Origin: Psychrobacillus sp. BL-248-WT-3
GTDB lineage: Bacteria; Bacillota; Bacilli; Bacillales_A; Planococcaceae
DNA length: 64,000 nucleotides
Reading direction: 5' to 3'
Assembly (NCBI RefSeq): GCF_012843435.1
Contig: NZ_JABAFC010000014.1
Span: 1-64,000, forward strand
Position numbers and translations under genes: made by a program. This document shows, piece by piece, positions 53,970-63,946 of this stretch. The notes beneath the pieces are model-generated. The model saw nothing but the letters and a program-made list of their open reading frames with translations, was not told the DNA's origin and searched no databases. Numbering within the stretch: position 1 is the first letter of the stretch; every line of letters starts with the position of its first letter.

Positions 53970-54824
53970 CTACTCATTAGTTTTCGCATTACGTACGACG
54001 ATTGGATACGGAATATCCACCCCAGATTGCTCTAAAAATTCTTTAAGATCTCTTCTAATTCTTCTAGCAATGTCATCCTGCATCATAGGGATCGTCTCTA
54101 CTCCAATTCTAAGCACCAAATCATCTGAGGATATCTCTTGTACCCCTAAAATTTCCGGTACTTTTACAAGCTCTTCATATTTATAATTTAGATTTTCTAA
54201 AAATCCCTTTAACATATTCTCTACTGCGTCTATGTCCGACTCATATGATACTTTAATATCAATAGTAACAATTGTGTTGAACACAGAATAGTTAACGACA
54301 TTAGATATTGTCCCGTTAGGTATAATATACATTTCCCCTACATAACTTCGCACCTTCGTTGTACGTAGCCCTATTTCTTCTACTATCCCTCTAAATGTCC
54401 CAATTTGAACCTCATCTCCAACTGCAAACTGGTCTTCAAATACGATAAAGAAACCTGTAATTACATCTTTAACTAGACTCTGTGCACCAAACCCTATCGC
54501 TAAGCCTATAACTCCAGCACCAGCGATTAAACCTCCAACATCAAATCCGAATTTTGATAAAACTGCTACTATCAATGTGAAATAAACTGCATAGGTTAAA
54601 ATATTTTCTAATAGCTTTATGAGCGTATTATGTCTTCTTTCCGAATATCTCAACGGGCCTTTTAATCTAACAGCGAAAACTCGACGAATAATTGACTTAC
54701 CTATTTTTATAACAGTAGCTGCCAAAAGAAAAAGAAAGATAATTTCAACAAACGATTTTCCTAATTCTATCCAATCTACTTCATTTAATATGTATGCTTC
54801 CAACTCTTTATATGTTGCATTCAT
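53970..54824 (-). CDS. MscS-family mechanosensitive ion channel
   Basis: A 284-residue small-conductance channel: about three N-terminal helices (residues 20-110), including the pore helix with Gly/Ala pattern GGLIAGAGVIGLAIGFGAQSL, followed by the beta domain (DQFAVGDEVQIGTFRGIVEEIGLRTTKVR, quoted by its core GTFRGIVEEIGLRTT) and a C-terminal alpha/beta cage. It releases solutes on osmotic downshock. The start ATG at 54824 (MNATYKEL) follows GAGGGTGGGG; the longer reading has no ribosome site. It is equivalent to the B. subtilis YkuT/YyaF-neighbour type channel. Confidence 0.92.
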   Translation of the reverse strand: MNATYKELEAYILNEVDWIELGKSFVEIIFLFLLAATVIKIGKSIIRRVFAVRLKGPLRYSERRHNTLIKLLENILTYAVYFTLIVAVLSKFGFDVGGLIAGAGVIGLAIGFGAQSLVKDVITGFFIVFEDQFAVGDEVQIGTFRGIVEEIGLRTTKVRSYVGEMYIIPNGTISNVVNYSVFNTIVTIDIKVSYESDIDAVENMLKGFLENLNYKYEELVKVPEILGVQEISSDDLVLRIGVETIPMMQDDIARRIRRDLKEFLEQSGVDIPYPIVVRNAKTNE

Positions 54825-54899
54825 TGCATCCCCACCCTCATTGAATAAATATTTTCTACCATGCATATACTAACTTTAAAAAAGAAAGCGAGTTTATAT

Positions 54900-55487
54900 A
54901 TGAATAAAATTAATGCTGCGCCTCAAGCTTCCACTATCTATTATAAAGAAACAGGAGTTATTTGGCGATTAAGCAACCACTTTTTAGAATATATACCTTT
55001 TGATCATCAAAACCTTGTTTTTTGTTGCATAGGGACAGACCGTTCAACTGGAGATGCCTTAGGTCCAATGACTGGGTCATTTTTAACACAGCTTAACTCT
55101 TTTCCTTTTGAAATCGTTGGAACATTGGACAGCCCACTCCATGCGTTGAATTTAGAGGAGACTACTAATACGCTCTACAGTTCTTCTCAAAAACCATTTG
55201 TTGTGGCCATTGATGCCTGCTTAGGGAATGCTAATAACATTGGAGAAATTATTATTCATCCAGGTCCTCTTTTTCCTGGAAAAGCTGTAAAAAAAGATTT
55301 ACCACCTATTGGTGAAATTTCAATCAAAGCAATTGTTAATATCGGTGGCTATATGGAATATAATGTATTGCAAAGTACTCGATTAAATCTTACTTTTGAA
55401 ATGGGAAAGGTCATTTCTCGATCTCTACTTCTTGCATGGCATAGATATAACTTAAAAAATAAAAGCCACTACAATACCTACAAATAA
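54900..55487 (+). CDS. yyaC: Sporulation protein YyaC (GPR-like fold)
   Basis: A 195-residue protein matching YyaC of B. subtilis, with CIGTDRSTGDALGP, LDSPLHALNLEE, AIDACLGNANNIGEI, LPPIGEISIKAIVNIGG and MEYNVLQSTRL. The fold is related to germination protease/HycI peptidases and the conserved Asp residues are present; it is expressed during sporulation, but its substrate is not known. The ATG at 54900 gives the length of the family; an ATG at 54861 adds an unlikely extension. It overlaps the convergent DUF554 gene by 36 bases. Confidence 0.92.
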   Translation: MNKINAAPQASTIYYKETGVIWRLSNHFLEYIPFDHQNLVFCCIGTDRSTGDALGPMTGSFLTQLNSFPFEIVGTLDSPLHALNLEETTNTLYSSSQKPFVVAIDACLGNANNIGEIIIHPGPLFPGKAVKKDLPPIGEISIKAIVNIGGYMEYNVLQSTRLNLTFEMGKVISRSLLLAWHRYNLKNKSHYNTYK

Positions 55488-56150
55488 TAAAGATGGTAAT
55501 AGGTTTGCTACTCTAATTTTAGTTAATCCTATTAAATTCATTCCAATACCAATAATCATAATTCCTCCAGCGGCTGTCATTTCCTGAAGAAACAAATCAA
55601 GTGCAGCTTCTGGTACCAATCTTGTAATTTGTGTAGCAAGCAATGCTATTGTTCCTTGGTAAATTGCAACCGGAAAAGCTGAAAAAACAACACCTATCCC
55701 TAATGTTGCGGAGAGAATAATAGCAGTAAAGCCGTCGATGATTCCCTTGCTGATTAATAATTCATGATCATTTTGAAGACCGCTATTTAAAGCTCCTAAA
55801 ATACCCATTGCGCCTATTACAAATATAAGTGTGCTTGTAACAAAACCTTGGGCAATACTATCTGTTTGTTTTTTTGAACCAAACTTTTTTTCAATAGACT
55901 GCCCTAACCTGTTAATCCATTTGTCTATATCTATCCACTCACCTACTACCGCACCAAGCACAATGCAGATAATGATAATAACAAAATTACTACTTTCTAA
56001 TCCCATTTGTATACCCATTACCATTACTACTATTCCTATAGCATACATTACCGTTTGTTTCATATTTTCAGGGATGTCCTTTAAAAGTCGTCCGATTAAT
56101 GTCCCTGCTATGATCAGTATTGCATTGACCAATGTACCAAATAACACCAT
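55452..56150 (-). CDS. DUF554 membrane protein (YdfK/YqgA family)
   Basis: A 232-residue integral membrane protein with about six to seven helices and Gly-rich signature stretches (GTLVNAILIIAGTLIG near the N terminus, GGIMIIGIGMNLIGL near the C terminus). DUF554 proteins are probable transporters of unknown substrate. It lies between spo0J and yyaC, as its relatives often do. Its 3' end overlaps yyaC on the other strand by 36 bases. The ATG is preceded by GGATAGGAT. Confidence 0.9.
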   Translation of the reverse strand: MVLFGTLVNAILIIAGTLIGRLLKDIPENMKQTVMYAIGIVVMVMGIQMGLESSNFVIIIICIVLGAVVGEWIDIDKWINRLGQSIEKKFGSKKQTDSIAQGFVTSTLIFVIGAMGILGALNSGLQNDHELLISKGIIDGFTAIILSATLGIGVVFSAFPVAIYQGTIALLATQITRLVPEAALDLFLQEMTAAGGIMIIGIGMNLIGLTKIRVANLLPSLLFVGIVVAFIF

Positions 56151-56177
56151 ATCCTATCCTCTTCTCCTAAAAATATA

Positions 56178-56207
56178 ACCTATCTCTAGGTTGTCCTAGA
56201 AATAGGT
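56178..56207 (-). terminator. Probable terminator of spo0J
   Basis: ACCTATTTCTAGG and CCTAGAGATAGGT form a 12-of-13-pair stem on the minus strand, followed by TATATTTTTAG. Confidence 0.6.
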
Positions 56208-56212
56208 CACGT

Positions 56213-57055
56213 CTAATCCTCTAATAATTTTAAAATTCTTTCCAAATCATCCTTCGAGTAAAACTCTATCTCGATTTTTCCTTTTTCTTTTTCATTGTTT
56301 TTAGTTATTTTTACAGCTGTCCCAAAAAGTTCTCTTAATTCCGATTCTTTTTCTAAAGTAAAAATATCTTTATCTATTTTTTTTGTTTCACGTGGAACAT
56401 TTTCATTTAAACGTTGAACTAAGGCTTCTAACTGCCTTACATTTAGATTTTCTTTAATTGTTTTTTGCATAATGAGAGGGATAGATTTTTTCTTCTTTAA
56501 ACCTAATAATGCCTTCCCATGCCCCATGGATAATTTCCCTTCAGAGACAGCATTTCTAACAACATCAGGGAGTGTAAGTAAGCGAAGATGGTTTGCTATA
56601 TGAGGTCTACTTTTCCCCAGTCTGAACGCTAATTGTTCTTGGGTAAGGCCAAGAGTCTCCATCAGATTTTGGTAAGCCTCTGCTTCTTCAATGGGTGTTA
56701 AATCTTCTCGTTGTAGATTTTCTAAGATAGCAAGTTCCATCATTTGTTGATCATTTAACTCGCGTACTACAGCAGGAATTGCATCTAAATGAGCCTTTTT
56801 AGAAGCTCTAAATCTACGCTCTCCTACAACAATTTCAAACTTAGAACCTTTTTTTCGAACGATGATAGGTTGTAGTACTCCGTGCTCTTTTATAGATTCC
56901 GATAACTCTTGTAATGCCTCATCGTCAAATATTTTCCTTGGTTGATAAGGATTAGGCTTAATATCAACAATACTAATCTGTTCTACTTTTTCTTCTGGCA
57001 TTGTATCTTCTCCAGGAAAAAGAGCATTAATCCCCTTTCCAAGTCCTTTAGCCAT
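56213..57055 (-). CDS. spo0J: Chromosome-partitioning protein Spo0J (ParB)
   Basis: A 280-residue ParB clamp protein: N-terminal CTPase/partition domain with GERRFRASK (about 79-87) and the ENLQREDLTPIEEA motif, a helix-turn-helix domain (about 120-165, TQEQLAFRLGKSRPHIANHLRLL) and a C-terminal dimerisation domain. It loads at parS, spreads on DNA and organises the origin with Soj and SMC. A parS-like site lies inside this gene (56384-56399), as in B. subtilis. It overlaps soj by eight bases. Confidence 0.98.
   Translation of the reverse strand: MAKGLGKGINALFPGEDTMPEEKVEQISIVDIKPNPYQPRKIFDDEALQELSESIKEHGVLQPIIVRKKGSKFEIVVGERRFRASKKAHLDAIPAVVRELNDQQMMELAILENLQREDLTPIEEAEAYQNLMETLGLTQEQLAFRLGKSRPHIANHLRLLTLPDVVRNAVSEGKLSMGHGKALLGLKKKKSIPLIMQKTIKENLNVRQLEALVQRLNENVPRETKKIDKDIFTLEKESELRELFGTAVKITKNNEKEKGKIEIEFYSKDDLERILKLLED
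56384..56399. other. parS-like site inside spo0J
   Basis: TGTTTCACGTGGAACA matches 15 of 16 positions of the Spo0J-binding consensus TGTTTCACGTGAAACA. Confidence 0.85.
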
Positions 57056-57809
57056 GACGAATCACTTCCTTCGCAAGTTCTAAATATACTTCCGCTCCTC
57101 GAGATTTTGGATCATAAATAATTATAGGCTCTCCGTGACTAGGTGCTTCACTTAAACGAACATTCCTTGGAATAATAGATTTATATACTTTGTCTTGGAA
57201 ATATTTTTTAACTTCTTCAATTACCTGAATGCCAAGATTTGTTCTGGCATCAAACATTGTTAATAACACGCCGTCAATTGCTAACGTTTTGTTTAAGTGT
57301 TTTTGCACCAATCGAATCGTACTCAGTAACTGGCTTAACCCTTCCAAAGCATAAAATTCACATTGAACTGGGATTATAATAGCATCAGCAGCAGTAAGAG
57401 AATTGATGGTTAAGAGACCAAGTGAAGGAGGACAATCTATAATAATATACTCATAATCAGCTTGCACTTCCTGCAAAGCTTTTTTAAGTCGTACCTCTCT
57501 TGAAATGGTAGATACTAGTTCAATTTCTGCACCTGCTAAAGAAATGGTTGCAGGAACTATATGTAAATTTTCCACTTTCGTTTCTAAAATTGTCTCTTTT
57601 ACACTAACATCATCTATTAACACATCATAAATACATTGATTCACATCGCCTTTGTTGACACCAACGCCACTCGAAGCATTTCCCTGGGGATCAATATCTA
57701 CCAGTAAAACCTTCTTTCCTAAGTATGCAAGACAGGCACTTAAGTTAACGGATGTAGTAGTTTTACCTACACCACCTTTTTGGTTGGCTATTGCAATAAT
57801 TCTTCCCAC
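57048..57809 (-). CDS. soj: Chromosome-partitioning ATPase Soj (ParA)
   Basis: A 253-residue ParA-type ATPase with the deviant Walker A KGGVGKTTTS (about 11-20), the ADP/ATP switch region DIDPQGNAS and IIDCPPSLG. It binds DNA as a dimer, is switched by Spo0J and also regulates DnaA. The GTG start at 57809 (MGRIIAIANQ) with AGGTG five bases upstream gives the same length as B. subtilis Soj; the earlier ATG adds seven residues. It overlaps spo0J. Confidence 0.98.
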   Translation of the reverse strand: MGRIIAIANQKGGVGKTTTSVNLSACLAYLGKKVLLVDIDPQGNASSGVGVNKGDVNQCIYDVLIDDVSVKETILETKVENLHIVPATISLAGAEIELVSTISREVRLKKALQEVQADYEYIIIDCPPSLGLLTINSLTAADAIIIPVQCEFYALEGLSQLLSTIRLVQKHLNKTLAIDGVLLTMFDARTNLGIQVIEEVKKYFQDKVYKSIIPRNVRLSEAPSHGEPIIIYDPKSRGAEVYLELAKEVIRHG

Positions 57810-57893
57810 TCTTGCACCTACTTTCATCAAAATAAAAAACCACTCTCTTCCATTCTATCAAATTTTACAGAAAAATGAATGTTATTATTGTTA

Positions 57894-57927
57894 CAAAAGA
57901 AAAACTCTCACAAAATAGTGAGAGTTT
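57894..57927 (-). terminator. Terminator of noc
   Basis: Perfect ten-base arms AAACTCTCAC (57902-57911) and GTGAGAGTTT (57918-57927), followed on the minus strand by TTTTCTTTTG. Confidence 0.88.
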
Positions 57928-57955
57928 CATATATTTTATATATTATAATATCTAT

Positions 57956-58825
57956 TTATGATTTCTTTTTAGGTATTCTTACTGTAATTTGATAAAAATC
58001 TTCGGTGTCTTCTTCTTCGGTTTTTAAATTAATTCCGCTTTTAGTAACCATACTAAGAGATTGCTTGATCGTATTTAAAGCAATTCGTACATCTTTACTA
58101 ATCGCTTTTCTTTTAGGCTTTGGAGCTTTTTCCTCTTTAACAGGAGGATTTACTATATCATTAACTTTTTCTTCGAGCTGCTTTACATTCCAATGATTAT
58201 CAATGGATTCAACCATAAGCTTGATTTGTATATCTTCATCCTTTATTTGCATAAGAGATCTTGCATGACGTTCCGACAATCTCTTATCCATAATTGCTTG
58301 TTGAATTTCTTCTGGTAGTTTCAGCAAACGTAACTTATTAGCTACAGTCGATTGGCCCTTACCTAATCTTTGAGCGAGCGCTTCCTGAGTTAGCTCATGC
58401 AGCTTAAGTAATTTTTGATATGCTACTGCCTCTTCAATGGCAGTCAGCTCTTCTCGTTGAAGATTTTCTATCAATGCAATCGATGCTGTTTCCTTATCAC
58501 TTAAATTACGAACTATAGCAGGTACTTCTTTCCACTTAAGCTTTGTCATCGCCCTGAAGCGACGTTCCCCCGCTATTATTTCATACTTATCGTCATCCAT
58601 TTTACGAATGACGATAGGTTGAATTACACCGTGTGTATGAATAGTTCTAGCAAGTTCTTCTATTTTTGCATCATCAAAAACGGTCCTAGGCTGGTACCTA
58701 TTAGGAACTATTTTTTCTATGGCTACCTGTACTACTTCTTCATTATTAGTCTGAGTAGCCTCAACGACTGGATCTTGTCCTTGCTTATCAGAACCTCCGA
58801 AAAATCGTGAGAAAGGACTTTTCAT
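57956..58825 (-). CDS. noc: Nucleoid occlusion protein Noc
   Basis: A 289-residue ParB-related protein. The first residues [10 protein letters not shown] are amphipathic and match the membrane-targeting tail of Noc. Then come the CTPase domain with GERRFRAM, the [14 protein letters not shown] motif, a helix-turn-helix (about 145-190, [23 protein letters not shown]) and a C-terminal dimer domain. It binds scattered NBS sites and keeps the division machinery off the chromosome. Two NBS-like sequences occur in this window, in and near walRK. It lies between rsmG and soj, the position conserved in Bacillales. Confidence 0.97.
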   Translation of the reverse strand: MKSPFSRFFGGSDKQGQDPVVEATQTNNEEVVQVAIEKIVPNRYQPRTVFDDAKIEELARTIHTHGVIQPIVIRKMDDDKYEIIAGERRFRAMTKLKWKEVPAIVRNLSDKETASIALIENLQREELTAIEEAVAYQKLLKLHELTQEALAQRLGKGQSTVANKLRLLKLPEEIQQAIMDKRLSERHARSLMQIKDEDIQIKLMVESIDNHWNVKQLEEKVNDIVNPPVKEEKAPKPKRKAISKDVRIALNTIKQSLSMVTKSGINLKTEEEDTEDFYQITVRIPKKKS

Positions 58826-58889
58826 CTAACTAGCACCACCTTTTAGATACTCTTTACTTATGTTCACGACACAGAAAATAATATAATAA

Positions 58890-58905
58890 TGTTTCACGTG
58901 GAACG
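58890..58905. other. parS-like site between noc and rsmG
   Basis: TGTTTCACGTGGAACG matches 14 of 16 positions of the Spo0J consensus and keeps the CACGTG core. Confidence 0.75.
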
Positions 58906-58912
58906 TTCCTCA

Positions 58913-59629
58913 TTAAATAATAGGTGTTTTGTTTGGTATACCTGGCTTTCGAGGGTATCTTTTCGGTGTGCTTTTAATTTTAGAAAAGACATATAACGTT
59001 CTCTCACTATTTTCTATCGGTAATAGAAAAGAATACTCCGCACTTTTTTCAGAGCCTAATACCTCAATAGCTTTTTGTGCATCTTTTAATTCATCTAGTG
59101 CACTTGCTGCTTTCATAGCTATAAACTTCCCACCGACTTTCACAAGTGGAATACATAGCTCTGACAGTACAGAGAGTCTTGCTACTGCTCGTGCAGTAAC
59201 AAGATCAAACTGTTCTCTATATTCTTTATTTTGTCCAAATTCCTCAGCACGCGCATGAACAAAATTAACATTTTTTAAATTTAGCTCCTTGCTTAAATGA
59301 GTCAAAAATTGAATTCTTTTATTTAAAGAATCAACGATTGTTACATTAAGGTTTGGAAAACAAATTTTTAATGGAATACTTGGAAACCCTGCCCCTGCTC
59401 CTACATCACAAACAGAAAGGGAACCATTAAAATCCTCATAGAAAGAAGCACTGATAGAATCTAAGAAATGTTTTAAGTAAACAGATGGTTCATCTGTAAT
59501 GGCTGTTAAATTCATTTTCTCGTTCCATTCCACAAGTAACTCATAATATTTTCTGAATTGCTCTAATTGGAAATCTGTTAGTTCAATTCCTTTTTCATAG
59601 AGGGCATTTTTAAATTGTTCTTCGTTCAT
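58913..59629 (-). CDS. rsmG: 16S rRNA (guanine-527-N7)-methyltransferase RsmG
   Basis: A 238-residue class-I methyltransferase with the SAM motif [17 protein letters not shown] (about residues 70-86), VTARAVA near 143 and GGKFIAMK near 168. It methylates G527 in 16S rRNA; loss gives low-level streptomycin resistance in relatives. It lies 23 bases after mnmG and precedes noc. Length and motifs are standard. Confidence 0.97.
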   Translation of the reverse strand: MNEEQFKNALYEKGIELTDFQLEQFRKYYELLVEWNEKMNLTAITDEPSVYLKHFLDSISASFYEDFNGSLSVCDVGAGAGFPSIPLKICFPNLNVTIVDSLNKRIQFLTHLSKELNLKNVNFVHARAEEFGQNKEYREQFDLVTARAVARLSVLSELCIPLVKVGGKFIAMKAASALDELKDAQKAIEVLGSEKSAEYSFLLPIENSERTLYVFSKIKSTPKRYPRKPGIPNKTPII

Positions 59630-59652
59630 TTTGTTCTCCTCATTGTCTTAGA

Positions 59653-61542
59653 CTAACCAGTGATTTTAGCTATCTTACCTTGTTCAATATATATTAGAAG
59701 GATAGAAATATCTGCTGGGTTTACTCCTGAAATACGAGATGCTTGTGCAATAGATAATGGTCTTACTTGCATTAGTTTTTGTTTTGCTTCTGTTGCAAGT
59801 CCGGAGATTGCATTGTAATCAATTTGATCAGGGATCTTTTTGTTTTCCATTTTTTTCAACTTATCAACTTGTTGTAGAGATTTATCTATATAGCCTTCAT
59901 ACTTAACTTGAATCTCAATTTGTTCTTTTTCTTCTTCACTTAACTGAACTTCTCCTGGAACTAGTTGGGCTACTAAGTCGTAGTTCATTTCTGTTCTTTT
60001 AAGAAGATCTGAAGCACGAATTCCATCTTTTAACTCGCTACCGCCTGCATTACGAACAACCTCTTGAGTTTCCTCATTCGGTTTGATAATAATGGAGCGT
60101 AAGCGACGAAGCTCGTCTTCTATTCTTTTCTTTTTCTCTAAAAACTTATTATACCGTTCTTCTGGCACTAAGCCAATATTATATCCAATTTCTAACAATC
60201 TTAAATCAGCATTATCATGACGAAGCAGTAAACGATATTCAGCTCTGGAAGTAAGCAAACGGTATGGCTCGTTAGTTCCTTTTGTAACTAAATCATCAAT
60301 TAAGACACCAATATACGCATCTGATCGGCTCAACACTTTTTCTTCTTTATTTAATACTCTAAGAGCTGCGTTAATTCCTGCCATTAGCCCTTGAGCTGCA
60401 GCTTCTTCATAACCAGAAGTTCCATTAATTTGTCCAGCTGTATATAAGTTTTTAACTTTTTTTGTTTCTAGCGTAGGCCATAGCTGTGTTGGAACCATTG
60501 CATCATATTCAATCGCATAGCCTGCTCGCATCATTTCAGCATTTTCTAATCCTGGGATAGAAGCTAACAGTTTACGTTGTACGTGCTCTGGAAGACTCGT
60601 TGATAACCCCTGTACATAAACTTCTCTTGTGTTACGACCCTCTGGCTCTAAGAAGATTTGATGACGTGGCTTATCATTAAATCTAACAATTTTATCTTCA
60701 ATAGACGGACAGTATCTTGGACCCGTTCCTTTTATCATACCAGAATACATTGGCGATAAATGTAAATTATCATTGATAATTTGGTGTGTTTCAGAACTTG
60801 TATATGTTAACCAGCAAGGTAATTGATCCATAATAAATTCTGTTGTTTCGAAACTAAATGCTCGAGGAACATCGTCGCCTGGCTGAATTTCTGTTTTACT
60901 ATAGTCTACCGTTTTACTGTTTACACGAGGTGGAGTACCTGTCTTAAATCTAACTAGGTCGAATCCTAAATTACGGATACTATCAGCTAGCTTAATGGAT
61001 GGTTGTTGGTTATTGGGACCACTAGAATATTTAAGGTCTCCTATAATAATCTCACCACGTAAAAATGTACCTGTAGTAATAACTACTGTTTCTGCTCGAT
61101 AAACTGCCCCTACTTGGGTTACTAAGCCAACAATTTTATCATCTTCAACTAATAGTTCTTCTACTACTGCTTGATGAACTGTAAGGTTTGCTTGTTCCTC
61201 TATAAGACGTTTCATTTCATTTTGGTATAGAACCTTGTCCGCTTGTGCTCGAAGTGCACGTACTGCTGGTCCTTTTCCTGTATTCAACATTCTCATTTGA
61301 ATGTGAGTTTTATCTATAACTTTACCCATGGCTCCACCTAAGGCGTCAATTTCACGCACTACGATTCCTTTTGCAGGGCCTCCGATGGACGGATTACATG
61401 GCATAAATGCAATCATATCTAGATTGATTGTTAAAACAAGCGTTTTAGCACCCATTTTAGCAGAGGCTAATGCGGCTTCAACACCCGCATGCCCTGCTCC
61501 TACAACAATCACATCGAACTTGCCTGCTTCAAAGTTTGGCAT
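59653..61542 (-). CDS. mnmG: tRNA uridine-34 carboxymethylaminomethyl-modification enzyme MnmG
   Basis: A 629-residue FAD enzyme: N-terminal FAD motif [17 protein letters not shown], the GIDA signature [16 protein letters not shown], and a C-terminal helical domain that binds MnmE (with [14 protein letters not shown] near the end). Together with MnmE it makes cmnm5U34 in tRNAs. It follows mnmE after 22 bases and has GAGAGGAAG before the ATG. Standard length. Confidence 0.97.
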   Translation of the reverse strand: MPNFEAGKFDVIVVGAGHAGVEAALASAKMGAKTLVLTINLDMIAFMPCNPSIGGPAKGIVVREIDALGGAMGKVIDKTHIQMRMLNTGKGPAVRALRAQADKVLYQNEMKRLIEEQANLTVHQAVVEELLVEDDKIVGLVTQVGAVYRAETVVITTGTFLRGEIIIGDLKYSSGPNNQQPSIKLADSIRNLGFDLVRFKTGTPPRVNSKTVDYSKTEIQPGDDVPRAFSFETTEFIMDQLPCWLTYTSSETHQIINDNLHLSPMYSGMIKGTGPRYCPSIEDKIVRFNDKPRHQIFLEPEGRNTREVYVQGLSTSLPEHVQRKLLASIPGLENAEMMRAGYAIEYDAMVPTQLWPTLETKKVKNLYTAGQINGTSGYEEAAAQGLMAGINAALRVLNKEEKVLSRSDAYIGVLIDDLVTKGTNEPYRLLTSRAEYRLLLRHDNADLRLLEIGYNIGLVPEERYNKFLEKKKRIEDELRRLRSIIIKPNEETQEVVRNAGGSELKDGIRASDLLKRTEMNYDLVAQLVPGEVQLSEEEKEQIEIQVKYEGYIDKSLQQVDKLKKMENKKIPDQIDYNAISGLATEAKQKLMQVRPLSIAQASRISGVNPADISILLIYIEQGKIAKITG

Positions 61543-61564
61543 GTTCGTAACTTCCTCTCGTTTT

Positions 61565-62950
61565 TTATTTTCCTAAACAGAATTGAGCAAATAACTGGTC
61601 AATCAGGCTTTCTTCGACTGTATCACCAATTATTTCTCCTAATATTTCCCACGTTCTAGTAACATCTATTTGAATCATATCGACTGGCACGTGATTATGT
61701 GCTGCTTCAATGGCATCAGTAATTGTAGATTTAGCAAGATTTAATAAAGCGATATGACGGGCATTAGAAACATAGGTAATGTCTGACACTTCAATGTTTC
61801 CTTCAAAGAACAAGGACGCTATAGAGTCTTCTAGCTCGTCAATTCCCTCTTCTTTTAATAAGGAAGTAGAAACAATTCGCTTATCAGTAGCAAGACGTTG
61901 TACCTCATCGTAATCTAACTTGGTTGGAAGGTCCGTTTTGTTAACGATAACGATATAATCCATTCCTTTAATAGTCTCGAATAACCTTCTATCTTCTTCA
62001 GCTAGCTCTTCTGAATTATTCAACACAAGTAAAATTAAATCTGCCTCTTTTAGAACTTGGCGTGATTTCTCCACTCCAATGCGTTCGACTATATCTTCAG
62101 TTTCACGGATTCCAGCAGTGTCTACTAATTTTAAAGGGACACCACGTACATTTACATATTCTTCTATAATATCCCTCGTAGTTCCTGCTATCTCCGTAAC
62201 AATTGCTTTGTTTTCTTGAATTAAGCTATTTAAAAGTGATGATTTCCCTACATTTGGTCTTCCGACAATTGCTGTCGAGAGCCCTTCGCGAAGAATTTTA
62301 CCTTGAGATGAAGTAATTAACAGCTTTTCAATTTCTTCTTTTACCCAAGTCCCTTTTTCAATCATCATAGGTAACGTCATCTCTTCAACGTCATCATACT
62401 CTGGATAATCAATATTTACCTCTACCTGAGCTAAAGTTTCAAGGAGTGCTTGCCTTAAGGTTTTGATGAGACGTGATAAACGTCCATCCATTTGACCTAA
62501 AGCTACATTCATTGCTTTATCCGTTTTGGCTCTTATTAAATCCATTACCGCTTCAGCCTGCGACAAGTCTATTCTTCCATTTAAAAAAGCACGTTTTGTA
62601 AACTCACCAGGTTCTGCAAGCCGTGCACCATTTATAAGTATTAACTGAAGAACTCTATTTACTGTGACTAGTCCTCCATGACAATTTATCTCTACTACGT
62701 CTTCTCTCGTAAAAGTTTTTGGACCCTTCATAAGAGATAACATAACTTCCTCTACTACTTCATTCGTCTTTGGATCCACGAGATGTCCATAATGAATAGT
62801 ATGAGAAGATTGTTCACTAAGATTCTTTCCATTTGGAGACTGAAAAACTTTATTGGCAATTGAAATTGCCTCTGCTCCACTAAGTCTTACAATGGCAATG
62901 GCTCCTTCTCCTAATGGAGTGGAAATTGCAGCTATTGTATCAAATTCCAA
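61565..62950 (-). CDS. mnmE: tRNA modification GTPase MnmE
   Basis: A 461-residue GTPase with an N-terminal tetrahydrofolate-binding domain, a helical domain interrupted by a G domain (G1 [12 protein letters not shown] near 224, G3 DTAGIRET, G4 NKTD) and the catalytic C-terminal CLGK with its conserved Cys. It acts with MnmG on tRNA U34. The TTG at 62950-62948 ([10 protein letters not shown]) has AAGGAGG nine bases upstream; the longer reading from 63007 runs through a pair of DnaA boxes and has no ribosome site. Confidence 0.96.
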   Translation of the reverse strand: MEFDTIAAISTPLGEGAIAIVRLSGAEAISIANKVFQSPNGKNLSEQSSHTIHYGHLVDPKTNEVVEEVMLSLMKGPKTFTREDVVEINCHGGLVTVNRVLQLILINGARLAEPGEFTKRAFLNGRIDLSQAEAVMDLIRAKTDKAMNVALGQMDGRLSRLIKTLRQALLETLAQVEVNIDYPEYDDVEEMTLPMMIEKGTWVKEEIEKLLITSSQGKILREGLSTAIVGRPNVGKSSLLNSLIQENKAIVTEIAGTTRDIIEEYVNVRGVPLKLVDTAGIRETEDIVERIGVEKSRQVLKEADLILLVLNNSEELAEEDRRLFETIKGMDYIVIVNKTDLPTKLDYDEVQRLATDKRIVSTSLLKEEGIDELEDSIASLFFEGNIEVSDITYVSNARHIALLNLAKSTITDAIEAAHNHVPVDMIQIDVTRTWEILGEIIGDTVEESLIDQLFAQFCLGK

Positions 62951-62976
62951 AAGTGTACACCTCCTTGCACCTTCAG

Positions 62977-62994
62977 TTATCCACATGTGAATAA
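62977..62994. promoter_or_regulatory. Two abutting inverted DnaA boxes in the mnmE leader
   Basis: TTATCCACA (62977-62985, plus strand) directly abuts TTATTCACA on the minus strand (62994-62986). The flanks extend the palindrome to CAGTTAT...ATAACTG. Confidence 0.65.
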
Positions 62995-63142
62995 CTGAAA
63001 AGAACATGACTATCTAACATATAACAATAACATATTTTGTCCTAAATCAGAAGTATAGATACTTTTTATTATGTGAACAAAAAAAGAATCCTACTGATGG
63101 CTTAGCGCTCATCTTCGGAAATCTTCTTAAGCGGATTAATAA

Positions 63143-63187
63143 CAGAAGAAAACGGATTCCAGCTTATTTTCAAGCTAAAATCCGTTT
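63143..63187 (-). terminator. Terminator region after jag
   Basis: AAACGGATT (63187-63179) pairs with AATCCGTTT (63158-63150), with a nested AGCTT/AAGCT helix and TCTTCTG after it. A second, looser AATCC...GGATT hairpin followed by seven T lies at about 63076-63140. Confidence 0.7.
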
Positions 63188-63190
63188 TAC

Positions 63191-63946
63191 TTATTTTATT
63201 GATTCAATCACTAAATATCTATTTGGTTCATTACCGACTGAATAAGTTTCAATGTCTACTCTTAGGGATAAAGCATTATGAATAATCTTTCTCTCAGAAG
63301 AAGACATCGGTTCTAATTCTATAGGTTGACCAGTACGCACTGCTTTGTCAGCCATTCGTTCTGCTAACTGTTCTAATGCTTCTTGTCTTCTTTCACGGTA
63401 GTTACCAACGTCCAACCTAATAAGGATAAAGGAATTTGAGAATTTGTTTGCAACTAATTGAGATAGGTTTTCCAGTGCATTTAATGTTTGGCCTCTTTTT
63501 CCTATTAATAAGGCAGCCTTTTCACTGTTTAAATGAAGATAAATGTACTTACCCTCTCTTGTTTCATTAATTACTAAATCGTCAATCTCCAATTCCTTAG
63601 CGATTGTTTCAAGATACTGTTTTGTTTCAGCTATCGCTTGATCATTATTTGGTGCTTCAGTGACTTCTATAGTTTCTTTTACTTCTTCTAATGTAGAGGT
63701 ATTATCTAAAACCGGCTGTTCGATTACTTCCTCTACTATTTTTTCTTCCAAGACCTGATCGACTGGGTTTTCCTTTTTTAAAACAGTTACTTCAACAACT
63801 GCAGGCTTAGATAAAAATCCAAAAAAGCCTTTTTTCCCTTCTTCCACTACGGTAATTGACACATCTTCTCTCGATACTTCAAGTTTTTTAAGTGCAACGT
63901 TTATAGCTTCCTCTTTTGTAGGTGCAGTCTGTGTAATCTGCTTCAT
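63191..63946 (-). CDS. jag: RNA-binding protein Jag/KhpB (SpoIIIJ-associated)
   Basis: A 251-residue RNA-binding protein: Jag_N domain (about 1-52, with KKGFFGFLSKPAVVEV), an acidic linker (about 55-100), a KH-type domain with GKRGQTL (about 148-154) and an R3H domain at the C terminus (about 185-251, YRERRQEALEQLAERMA). It binds small and messenger RNAs and is linked to division and sporulation. Its ATG overlaps the yidC stop as ATGA, with GGGAGGGG upstream. Confidence 0.96.
   Translation of the reverse strand: MKQITQTAPTKEEAINVALKKLEVSREDVSITVVEEGKKGFFGFLSKPAVVEVTVLKKENPVDQVLEEKIVEEVIEQPVLDNTSTLEEVKETIEVTEAPNNDQAIAETKQYLETIAKELEIDDLVINETREGKYIYLHLNSEKAALLIGKRGQTLNALENLSQLVANKFSNSFILIRLDVGNYRERRQEALEQLAERMADKAVRTGQPIELEPMSSSERKIIHNALSLRVDIETYSVGNEPNRYLVIESIK

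Noticed and set aside
62951-63007. Longer N terminus for MnmE
   Set aside because: The reading passes through the DnaA-box palindrome and the ribosome site AAGGAGG; the TTG at 62950 matches known MnmE starts.
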